In this document: piece by piece, positions 1-4,783 of the stretch
Layout of the letters: every line of letters starts with the position of its first letter
Numbering within the stretch: the stretch's first letter is position 1
Origin: Candidatus Zhuqueibacterota bacterium RBG_16_48_16
GTDB taxonomy: Bacteria; Zhuqueibacterota; Zhuqueibacteria; Residuimicrobiales; Sediminimicrobiaceae
Assembly (NCBI GenBank): GCA_001771235.1
Contig: METF01000137.1
Span: 4,246 to 10,268 of the forward strand
Direction: 5' to 3'
Length of the DNA stretch: 6,023 nucleotides
The notes under the pieces: model-generated
Seen by the model: only the letters and a program-made list of their open reading frames with translations
The model's database searches: none
What the model was told of the DNA's origin: nothing
Translations under genes and position numbers: made by a program

Positions 1-353
1 TCGTTTCGAGCACCAGCGATTTAAGCCGGGCCTTTCTTGCTTTCACAGACTCGGCCAGCTTTGAGAAATACGGCAAAAAAGCGGCCTGGGAGCGCCTGCA
101 AAAGGCAACCTATTACCGCGCCGGCTGGTGCGATGCCTACGGCCATGCGCTGGTGGCCACCGGGCGTATCGACCTGATGCTCGATCCGATTATGAATCCC
201 TGGGATTGCGGACCCTTTCCGGTGATATTGAGCGAAGCGGGCGGCTATTTCGGCGACTGGCACGGTGTCAGCCGCATCGACGGCGGCGAAGCGCTGAGCA
301 CCAACGGGTTGCTGTTGCCGAAGATACTCGAGCTTATAGAGACTCATGCTTGA
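1..353 (+). CDS. hisN: Histidinol-phosphatase / inositol monophosphatase family protein, C-terminal part (5' end outside window)
   Basis: The reading frame is open from the left edge (first full codon at position 3) to TGA at 351-353, giving 116 residues. The family is usually about 260 residues, so somewhat more than half is missing upstream. The visible part carries the second inositol-monophosphatase signature: GWCDAYGHALVATGRIDLM, then MNPWDCGPFPVILSEAGG and a following GDWHG. The Asp in PWD is the conserved metal ligand of this Mg-dependent phosphatase fold. The CGPFPVI variant after PWD, in place of the AAG of true inositol monophosphatases, is what I associate with HisN-type enzymes, which dephosphorylate histidinol phosphate in the cytosolic histidine pathway. 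That substrate is inferred; another sugar or inositol phosphate is possible. The gene converges with the small HMA-like gene ending at 462. No intrinsic terminator is visible after its stop. Confidence 0.8.
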   Translation, partial: VSSTSDLSRAFLAFTDSASFEKYGKKAAWERLQKATYYRAGWCDAYGHALVATGRIDLMLDPIMNPWDCGPFPVILSEAGGYFGDWHGVSRIDGGEALSTNGLLLPKILELIETHA

Positions 354-370
354 ATTGTGGAATGAAAAGA

Positions 371-440
371 ATTTCTGGTAACTGGGTACTGGTTTCTTGT
401 TGCTGGTTACTGGTCACTCGGTATCGGGCATCCGGCATCC
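371..440 (+). repeat. Degenerate dispersed repeat, copy A (CTGGTTACTGGT / ATCCGGCATC type)
   Basis: This stretch lies between the stop of the HisN-like gene and the end of the HMA-like gene. It is built from degenerate CTGGTAACTGG / CTGGTTACTGGT units (exact 12-mer at 403-414) followed by GCATCCGGCATCC at 428-440. The same two blocks, in the same order and orientation, recur at 841-897. It is non-coding and I see no hairpin in it. A family of intergenic low-complexity repeats is the simplest reading. Confidence 0.55.
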
Positions 441-461
441 GATCTCTTGTTGAAAAAAAGT

Positions 462-818
462 TTAATGAGAAACCGTCCTCTTGTTCCGCGCCAGTATTTC
501 ATCCGGATGAGAGCAGCAGGGCGCGGACGGTGCTTTGGCGTTTTCCAGCTCATTTTCCTCGGAAAAATGGATCCAGCTTCTTTTGGTGCGCTGCAAAAAT
601 GAATCGGGCCAGGTGTATCCGGCTTTTGCCAGGATATTTTCAATTTGAGCAAAAGTGATCATGTTCAAATTGTAGGATATGTTTAAAACACATTTCTCCT
701 TGTCGTAAGTAACCTCAGTGACGCCCACCCCCTCCTGCAAAGCGGCCGTAAAGCGCTCCGCATTGGGGCCATCTTTGCGGTGATTCAAGGCGATCCGCCG
801 GTGTTTCATAATTGACAT
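462..818 (-). CDS. Small HMA-fold-like protein without the CxxC motif, C-terminal CC pair
   Basis: This encodes 118 residues from the ATG at 818 to TAA at 464-462. Residues 5-68 show the beta-alpha-beta-beta-alpha pattern of a heavy-metal-associated (ferredoxin-like) domain: strand RRIALNH, helix PNAERFTAALQEG, strand VTEVTYDKEK, strand CVLNISYN, then helix ITFAQIENILAKAGY. The NILAKAGY ending is very like HMA domains, where the second helix ends in a Gly-Tyr or Gly-Phe. The usual metal site GMTCxxC after strand 1 is replaced by LNHRKDGPNA, which has no cysteine. A charged tail (about 70-118) contains an adjacent Cys pair in APCCSHPDE (101-102); Cys43 is the only other cysteine. It has no signal peptide or membrane segment, so it is probably cytosolic. 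It lies 76 bp after the RseC-family gene on the same strand and is probably cotranscribed. It may be a redox, metal or protein-interaction module. The fold call is moderate and the function is unknown. Confidence 0.7.
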   Translation of the reverse strand: MSIMKHRRIALNHRKDGPNAERFTAALQEGVGVTEVTYDKEKCVLNISYNLNMITFAQIENILAKAGYTWPDSFLQRTKRSWIHFSEENELENAKAPSAPCCSHPDEILARNKRTVSH

Positions 819-823
819 ATCAA

Positions 824-833
824 TCACCTCCTT
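824..833 (-). promoter_or_regulatory. Strong ribosome binding site that fixes the HMA-like start
   Basis: The minus strand reads AAGGAGGTGAT, a near-perfect anti-SD match, with AAGGAGG at 833-827. ATG at 818-816 follows at an 8-nt spacing. An in-frame GTG at 827-825 lies inside the SD itself and is ruled out as start. A second ATG at 809 is too far from the SD. Confidence 0.85.
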
Positions 834-840
834 GACAGTT

Positions 841-897
841 TTCTGGTTACTGGTTGGCTGTTGGCATCTGGCAACTGCAATCCGCTATCCGGCATCA
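841..897 (+). repeat. Degenerate dispersed repeat, copy B, in the rseC / HMA-like gap
   Basis: CTGGTTACTGGT at 843-854 is identical to copy A at 403-414, and ATCCGGCATC at 887-896 is identical to 430-439. The orientation and order of blocks match. The middle is longer and diverged: 44 bp between block starts here against 27 bp in copy A. The copy fills most of the 76-bp gap between rseC and the HMA-like gene and reaches into the last codon and stop of rseC. It therefore appears to have contributed to, or been fixed around, the 3' end of that gene. Confidence 0.5.
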
Positions 898-1344
898 GGC
901 CTCCGCATCCCGGCTCCAGATATAATCAACCGGTTCTATTTTCTTCAAAACGGGATCAAAGCGCGAGCTCCTGCCGATCACTTTATTCAAAATCCACACA
1001 ACCGCAAAACCGAGCAGCAGGCCGCCAAAGCTGCCAAAAACGGCCATCCTTTCGGAATCCGGGTAATAAATAGCCGCCAGCGCCAAGCCGGTGATCATAA
1101 AGAAAAGTGGCAACAGAAAAACAATAATGACAGAAGTCATTCGCGACGACGGCTCGAAAGAAATTTCGACGTAATCACCGGCCTGAAACCCATTCTTCAC
1201 AGGCACCTGCATAATGTGAACGTTCGTGCCTAGCGGCGTGCATGCCGTTTTGGCGGCACAGTAATGGCATTGGCTGCCGCCTATGACCTGGATAGTGGCC
1301 TGGCCGTCATGCGTCTCGACGATGTTACCAATCTCTTTAATCAT
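895..1344 (-). CDS. rseC: RseC/MucC-family (SoxR-reducing system) inner-membrane protein
   Basis: This encodes 149 residues with ATG at 1344 and AAGGAG 7 nt upstream (1357-1352), a convincing start. The N-terminal cytosolic part is small and beta-rich and contains C26-HY-C29-AAKTA-C35, the C-x2-C-x5-C cluster of E. coli RseC. Two membrane helices follow at about 70-92 and 103-122, with a short basic/acidic tail. Length and layout match the family. E. coli RseC modulates sigma-E through RseB and belongs to the Rsx system that keeps SoxR reduced. Elsewhere RseC proteins sit with Rnf electron-transport genes, and the cysteines are thought to bind an iron-sulfur cluster. No rnf/rsx or rpoE/rse genes are in this window. 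The downstream partner is the HMA-like gene, so a redox or metal role is likely but the exact partner is unknown. Confidence 0.85.
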   Translation of the reverse strand: MIKEIGNIVETHDGQATIQVIGGSQCHYCAAKTACTPLGTNVHIMQVPVKNGFQAGDYVEISFEPSSRMTSVIIVFLLPLFFMITGLALAAIYYPDSERMAVFGSFGGLLLGFAVVWILNKVIGRSSRFDPVLKKIEPVDYIWSRDAEA

Positions 1345-1404
1345 TTTCAGGCTCCTTCCTTTTTATTCAGGAATCTCCCTATTTCGTGCACGGCAGCAGG
1401 AGAC

Positions 1405-1428
1405 CCCTGTCCCGCTTGCGGGACAGGG
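1405..1428. repeat. Perfect 11-bp palindromic hairpin (CCCTGTCCCGC-TT-GCGGGACAGGG)
   Basis: The arms at 1405-1415 and 1418-1428 are perfectly complementary around a central TT. Neither strand has a T-run after it, so it is not a classical terminator. It lies about 61-84 bp upstream of the rseC start codon, probably in the leader RNA. Short GC-rich palindromes of this kind are often dispersed REP-like elements; a local regulatory hairpin is the alternative. Confidence 0.6.
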
Positions 1429-1496
1429 ATGGCGCTTAATTAGGCACCCTATGATCAGGTTAAGTACAGCTTCTCATAACAAGAAGCGTACCAGGA

Positions 1497-1526
1497 ATTA
1501 TGTTTTTTTAAATCAGGGAAAAACAA
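1497..1526 (-). promoter_or_regulatory. Weak sigma70-like promoter candidate for rseC and the HMA-like gene
   Basis: On the minus strand, TTGTTT (1526-1521) and CATAAT (1502-1497) are separated by 18 bp. The -10 matches the consensus at five of six positions; the -35 is poor. It would start transcription near 1490, giving a leader of roughly 145 nt that contains the 1405-1428 hairpin. Promoter consensus in this lineage is uncertain. Confidence 0.25.
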
Positions 1527-1565
1527 GGGGAAATTGGGGAGATATCCCAGCTTGAAACCGATGAG

Positions 1566-1604
1566 CTGTAGAATATTCTCCAACGTGTGGCCAATATTCT
1601 ACAG
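1566..1604. promoter_or_regulatory. 12-bp perfect inverted repeat, possible operator upstream of rseC
   Basis: CTGTAGAATATT (1566-1577) and AATATTCTACAG (1593-1604) are perfect complements around a 15-bp spacer. In addition, AATATTCT occurs as a direct repeat at 1572-1579 and 1593-1600, exactly 21 bp apart (two helical turns). The first copy is part of a 10-bp self-palindrome, AGAATATTCT. No T-run follows on either strand, so a protein-binding site fits better than a terminator. It sits about 40 bp upstream of the candidate -35 element. Confidence 0.45.
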
Positions 1605-1705
1605 AAAAGATGAGGAAGGTAATTTTGCGGGCTGGAGATAGTCTTGCGTATTTGTTTAGCCATCTGTTATGATGGCCCTTTCGAGCACGGCCAAAATTAG
1701 GTAAA

Positions 1706-1740
1706 AATAAATGGAGCCCACCTTCAAAGTGGGCTCCATT
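1706..1740 (-). terminator. Rho-independent terminator of the His/Met-rich T9SS cargo gene
   Basis: On the minus strand a 12-bp perfect stem (AATGGAGCCCAC, 1740-1729, with GTGGGCTCCATT, 1721-1710) encloses a 7-nt loop. It is followed by the T-rich stretch TATTTTTAC. It lies 27 bp beyond the stop codon at 1768, exactly where the terminator of that gene should be. Confidence 0.9.
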
Positions 1741-1767
1741 AGGATTCTGAGGAAGGGACGTTTCAAT

Positions 1768-3411
1768 CTACTTGACCAGATTCATTTTTTTCAAGGTGCC
1801 CTGGCTGCCGATTCGCAATTCGTAAAAGTAAACGCCGGAGGTCATGGCAGCGGCGTTCCAGATGCGCTGGTAGGCGCCTGCTGCCAGGTTTTCATCCACC
1901 AGCGTCGCCACGAGCTGGCCGATGACGTTGTAGATGCTCAAGGTTACATGCGCATCTTTTTCCAGCGAAAAGGCGATCGTCGTTTGCGGATTAAAAGGAT
2001 TGGGATAATTCTGCTCCAGGACGAAATTCACCGGGGCGTTGCTGCTCGCCACTAAAGTCGTCGTCTGCGTGGCGGACAGAGCCACAAATGAGCTGACTTG
2101 GGTGCTGGCAAAAGAGACCGTGTTGTTCTCGGCATCCACAACCGCATCGTTTACGACCGCCCAGTCATTGACCTCTTCATCCCAGTAGTGGGCCATCAAT
2201 TGCGACTCGTCGCCACCGAACATCTGCATTTGGCTGTCGGTGTAGTGTAATTGGAGCCGCACCGCGCTGCCAAAGCCCATACTGCCGCGGCGTCCGTTCT
2301 GGCTCATCATCATGTGGCTGCCGTTTGGGGCATAGATGTCGATCTGGTACGCTGCTATATGCTGGCCATTGCCAGCGCCGGGCACGTTTTCCGGCAGCAC
2401 TTCCCACATTTGACAAAAAATCGAGTCGGGGAAATTCATGCCGCCGCCGTGCTGGCCGCCGCCGGTGTTGCGCCAGCCGGGCTGGAACTCCATCCAATCT
2501 CTGTTGTCAAAGGGGCTGTGAATGCGCCGGAAGCCATGCATGTCGCCGCCGATCCAGCCGCCAATATGTCCGCCGATAGATGTGGAATCGCGCCAAACCA
2601 GACCGTTCAGCTCATAAACGATGAGAACGGCCATATGCTCGCTCTGAATCAGACCGCCAACCACAGTGATGTTATCGCCAGCAGAGGGGCGTACAGCGCC
2701 GGATTCCGGCACGTACCAGTAGGGACCGAAATTGAGATAATAGTCGGGAGTGCCATCGCCGTCTTTATCGAGATAATAATGGGCCATCAGGGTCGAGTCG
2801 ACGAGTACAGAGCCGGTCAGCGTGACAGTCGCAAGCGAATCGTGGTGCATGCCAAAATGAAAGCCGAAATCGCCATGCCTGCCCCAGCCATTGCGGTGCA
2901 TAGGGCCGCCCATCCAGTTCCAGCGCGGTGCAAATGGATCCCGCCAGAATGCGCCATTAATCTCACAGACAACGATCGCTGGAAAATCATGCATCCCCGA
3001 CTCGTGCAAGCCGCCGGTCACGGTGACAACGTCTCCGGCAGCGGGGCGAACGGCATCGCTGCTGTCCGGCTCATACCAGTAAGGCCCAAAGCTCAGGTGA
3101 TAGTCCGCCTGGCCGTCGCCATCAACATCAAGATAATACATATCCATCATGGACGAAGCGTCTACGATCACGGTTCCGGTAACAGTGATTTCGGTGAGCG
3201 AGTCGGGATCGACGCACCAGCCGCCGTTCATCATGCCTTCGCCCATATTACCGCCGTGGTCATCGCCGTTCATCATGCCGCCGCCATGTTGACCCGAGCC
3301 GCCGCTATGGTCGCCGCCATGCTGCCCCATGCCGCCGCCCATTTGCGCATAAGCCGGGGCAAAAGCTAAAAGTGCAAAAACCAAAAGCGTGATAGTCTTG
3401 TAGGGTTTCAT
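1768..3411 (-). CDS. Secreted His/Met/Gly-rich protein with two OB-like DxDGDG domains and a T9SS sorting domain
   Basis: This encodes 547 residues, with ATG at 3411 and TAA at 1770-1768. Residues 1-22 form a signal peptide ending in AYA, then Q. Residues 23-64 are extremely rich in Gly, His and Met (GGGMGQHGG-type units). Two homologous domains follow at about 72-158 and 192-276, identical at about 55% of aligned positions by eye. Each has a TGxV start, YYLDxDGDGxxDY, FGPYWY, AVRPxAGD, GGL and a closing NGxxWRD. The strand order and G/V pattern resemble an OB fold, and DxDGDG resembles a calcium-binding loop. Residues about 328-448 form a beta module (YWDEEVNDW...VSSFVAL) common in secreted FCB proteins. 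Residues 460-547 are a FlgD-like T9SS type A sorting domain with NYPNPFNPQTTI. It is probably exported, surface-attached or released, and metal- or calcium-binding; the actual role is unknown. Strong terminators on both sides make it monocistronic. Confidence 0.85.
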   Translation of the reverse strand: MKPYKTITLLVFALLAFAPAYAQMGGGMGQHGGDHSGGSGQHGGGMMNGDDHGGNMGEGMMNGGWCVDPDSLTEITVTGTVIVDASSMMDMYYLDVDGDGQADYHLSFGPYWYEPDSSDAVRPAAGDVVTVTGGLHESGMHDFPAIVVCEINGAFWRDPFAPRWNWMGGPMHRNGWGRHGDFGFHFGMHHDSLATVTLTGSVLVDSTLMAHYYLDKDGDGTPDYYLNFGPYWYVPESGAVRPSAGDNITVVGGLIQSEHMAVLIVYELNGLVWRDSTSIGGHIGGWIGGDMHGFRRIHSPFDNRDWMEFQPGWRNTGGGQHGGGMNFPDSIFCQMWEVLPENVPGAGNGQHIAAYQIDIYAPNGSHMMMSQNGRRGSMGFGSAVRLQLHYTDSQMQMFGGDESQLMAHYWDEEVNDWAVVNDAVVDAENNTVSFASTQVSSFVALSATQTTTLVASSNAPVNFVLEQNYPNPFNPQTTIAFSLEKDAHVTLSIYNVIGQLVATLVDENLAAGAYQRIWNAAAMTSGVYFYELRIGSQGTLKKMNLVK

Positions 3412-3414
3412 CAA

Positions 3415-3421
3415 ATCCTCC
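3415..3421 (-). promoter_or_regulatory. Ribosome binding site deciding the start of the T9SS cargo gene
   Basis: The minus strand reads GCGGAGGATTTGATG. GGAGG (3421-3417) is 5 nt from ATG at 3411. The in-frame TTG at 3414 would be only 2 nt from the SD, so ATG is preferred. Confidence 0.7.
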
Positions 3422-3573
3422 GCTGAATTAAGATTTTAATGGTTTGTTGTGCTTTGTTCATAACGAGCTACTCAATAGTCGTGCCACGAGGTGAACGGCT
3501 TTGGCATGCACTGATTTAACCGTAACTTACAGAAAGACAGACCGGCCAAAAACCAGGGCACGGCAAAATGGCG

Positions 3574-3619
3574 ATGCAAAAGAATGCATGTCTTGCACTG
3601 TGTTTTGCAAAATTTGCAT
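3574..3619. repeat. TGCA-rich inverted repeat cluster upstream of the cargo gene
   Basis: TGCA occurs at 3575, 3585, 3594, 3606 and 3615, roughly once per helical turn. ATGCAAA (3574-3580) is inverted as TTTGCAT (3613-3619), and TGCAAAA (3575-3581) as TTTTGCA (3603-3609). It lies about 160-210 bp upstream of the start codon at 3411. A regulator-binding cluster is possible, but AT-rich composition could also produce this. Confidence 0.3.
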
Positions 3620-3822
3620 GGTTTTCCGCGGCAGGAAAAATTGAAAATTTGTGAAATGAGTGATTTCTCTCTTAGTGAGCTCAATCTTAAAAGGCAAAAC
3701 TATTTGGGGCAAAACGATTGACCTGGAAATTGGCCATATAACAAAGTCAAAATGATTATTCCGAAAATTGCCCACACGGATCAAAAAACCACACAGATAT
3801 TATTGCGAAAATACAGCAGATC

Positions 3823-3841
3823 AAAAAGCCCGAAAGGGGCT
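3823..3841 (-). terminator. Rho-independent terminator of the kelch/TPR operon
   Basis: The minus strand reads AGCCC-CTTTC-GGGCT followed by a run of five T (the last stem base included), then GATC. The stem is short (5 bp) but GC-rich and properly followed by Ts. It lies about 155 bp beyond the stop at 3996, after the three-copy repeat, which would therefore be in the 3' UTR. Confidence 0.7.
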
Positions 3842-3882
3842 GACAAAAAGCAAGAATTAGCTTTAATTTAATTTGAATTCTA

Positions 3883-3935
3883 ATTGGCAGAATAATTGAT
3901 TGGCAGAATGATTCTTTGAGGATTATTCTGCCGAT
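3883..3935. repeat. Three-copy 15-bp repeat (two direct, one inverted) forming alternative hairpins
   Basis: ATTGGCAGAATAATT (3883-3897) and ATTGGCAGAATGATT (3899-3913) are direct copies with a 16-bp period and one mismatch. GATTATTCTGCCGAT (3921-3935) is the inverted copy. The third arm can pair with the second copy (15-bp stem with three G-T pairs, 7-nt loop) or with the first copy, so the two hairpins exclude each other. No T-run follows. It lies between the TPR gene stop and its terminator. Confidence 0.6.
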
Positions 3936-3995
3936 GAATCATTTATTCCGACAACAAGAATATGATTGTGAATATTAAAAAGGCAAAATGGAAAG

Positions 3996-4772
3996 TTAAA
4001 ACCGGCAGGAAAGGCGAACCAGAAGCGAGGTTTCGCCCGGCGATCGCAAAACGGCGGGCTGAAGCTTTACGCTCCGGCTCCACAGGTGAAGGTCTATTTG
4101 CGAGGCGGCCCACACGGCGGCCAGGGCATAAGCGAAAATAAACTGGCGCTTGTAGGCAGCGTTGTAGGAATCATACAAAGCCGGGATCTTGACGGGATCA
4201 TCCGCACCGGTATAGGCGTCTCTTTTCTCCCTGGCATCCAAATAGCTGTAGACGAGACCACCAAGCGCCGCAGCAGCCGAAGCTGAGAACAGGGCGCCTT
4301 TGGTTTTGTGGCCCCGCCGCCATTGCTCAAGGCCCGGCACAAAAAAGGCGAATGACGGCGGCGAGGTCGCCTGTTGCCGCTGAAGGGTCTCTAATTTCTT
4401 CTGCATCTCTTCGAGGTATTCGACTTTCGTCTGCCGGAACAGAATCAGGATTTTCGGCGGTGTCGTCACCGGGTCGGGGGTAAAAGCCGGATCGATATCC
4501 AATAAGCTCATAAGGTAGGTTTTGGCAAGCGAGCGGTTGTTATTCTGAAAAGCGATGAATGCAGCGAATTTGTATATCTCGATCTGCTGATCCGAGGGAT
4601 AGCGCTCGATGGCGCCGAGGGCAAGATTCAACAGCTCCCTGCTTTTGGCATAGTCGAACTGGTTCCAGGCCTGACGCAATTCGGCCACAAGATCCTTTTC
4701 CACAGCACCCTTTTCCTGCGCCGACGCGATCTGAAAGACAGCGAGCAGGGCGACAAGTACGAGTTTTTTCAC
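3996..4772 (-). CDS. Signal-peptide TPR-like protein with DUF5683-like membrane segment
   Basis: This encodes 258 residues with GTG at 4772 and TAA at 3998-3996. Residues 1-18 are a signal peptide (ending ASA, then QE). Residues 25-92 are helical, TPR-like repeats (AWNQFDYAKSRELL, AFQNNNRSLAKTYL). They lead into LDIDPAFTPDPVTTPPKIL...FRQTK, a DP..PDP..TPPKI motif I associate with FCB envelope proteins. Residues 115-134 are a short coiled helix (EYLEEMQKKLETLQRQQ). Then FFVPGLEQWRRGHKTKG (143-159) resembles the PGLGQ..G...KG entry of DUF5683-type proteins, followed by two hydrophobic segments (about 161-178 and 211-229). The product is probably anchored in the inner membrane with a periplasmic TPR part. 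Function unknown; a scaffold for envelope assembly is a guess. It starts 8 bp after the kelch gene stop. Confidence 0.8.
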   Translation of the reverse strand: MKKLVLVALLAVFQIASAQEKGAVEKDLVAELRQAWNQFDYAKSRELLNLALGAIERYPSDQQIEIYKFAAFIAFQNNNRSLAKTYLMSLLDIDPAFTPDPVTTPPKILILFRQTKVEYLEEMQKKLETLQRQQATSPPSFAFFVPGLEQWRRGHKTKGALFSASAAAALGGLVYSYLDAREKRDAYTGADDPVKIPALYDSYNAAYKRQFIFAYALAAVWAASQIDLHLWSRSVKLQPAVLRSPGETSLLVRLSCRF

Positions 4773-4783
4773 AGCGTCCTTTA
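4773..4783 (-). promoter_or_regulatory. Stop/SD overlap suggesting translational coupling
   Basis: The minus strand reads TAAAGGACGCTGTG. The TAA of the kelch gene (4783-4781) overlaps AAAGGA, the only SD for the next gene, 4 nt before its GTG start at 4772. The spacing is short, so ribosomes finishing the first gene probably reinitiate on the second. Confidence 0.6.

Larger units (their letters stand above)
1345..1767. other. Intergenic region between the T9SS cargo gene and rseC
   Basis: No coding frame here is convincing. From right to left it holds the terminator of the 1768-3411 gene (1706-1740), a small 6-bp hairpin (GCCATC 1659-1664 with GATGGC 1671-1676), a 12-bp dyad with 21-bp-spaced direct repeats (1566-1604), a weak promoter candidate (1497-1526) and a perfect 11-bp palindrome (1405-1428) that would fall in the rseC leader. 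Its size and structure suggest that rseC has its own regulated promoter. Confidence 0.6.
3412..3995. other. AT-rich intergenic region between the cargo gene and the kelch/TPR operon
   Basis: There are 584 bp without a credible gene. Short frames here have no SD and no recognisable protein character. From right to left it contains the three-copy 15-bp repeat (3883-3935), the intrinsic terminator of the upstream operon (3823-3841), a 16-bp-period direct repeat of GTTTTGCC on the minus strand (copies at 3716-3709 and 3700-3693), and a cluster of TGCA sites at about 10-bp spacing (3574-3619). The promoter of the cargo gene must lie between about 3430 and 3820, but I could not identify convincing -35/-10 elements. 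Confidence 0.6.

Noticed and set aside
128..658. A 176-codon plus-strand frame overlapping the HisN-like gene end and running across the HMA-like gene
   Set aside because: It overlaps two better supported genes, spans the low-complexity repeat and has no recognisable protein features.
371..897. The two repeats as a CRISPR array or as insertion-sequence ends
   Set aside because: There are only two degenerate copies, in the same orientation, 440 bp apart, without regular spacers. No transposase and no inverted ends were found.
832..1233. A plus-strand frame of 133 codons opposite rseC
   Set aside because: It starts inside the repeat and encodes a basic low-complexity protein, whereas the minus strand encodes a clear RseC-family protein.
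1405..1428. The 11-bp palindrome as an intrinsic terminator
   Set aside because: No T-run follows on either strand, and the cargo gene already has a good terminator at 1706-1740.
2251..3369. A 372-codon open frame on the plus strand opposite the His/Met-rich cargo gene
   Set aside because: Its protein is Ala/His/Val-rich with no domain. It mirrors the codon bias of the minus-strand gene, which has a signal peptide, duplicated domains, sorting domain, SD and terminator.
3472..3784. Two short minus-strand frames (70 and 85 codons) in the AT-rich intergenic region
   Set aside because: They have no SD, no plausible signal or domain, overlap each other in different frames, and lie where the cargo gene promoter must be.
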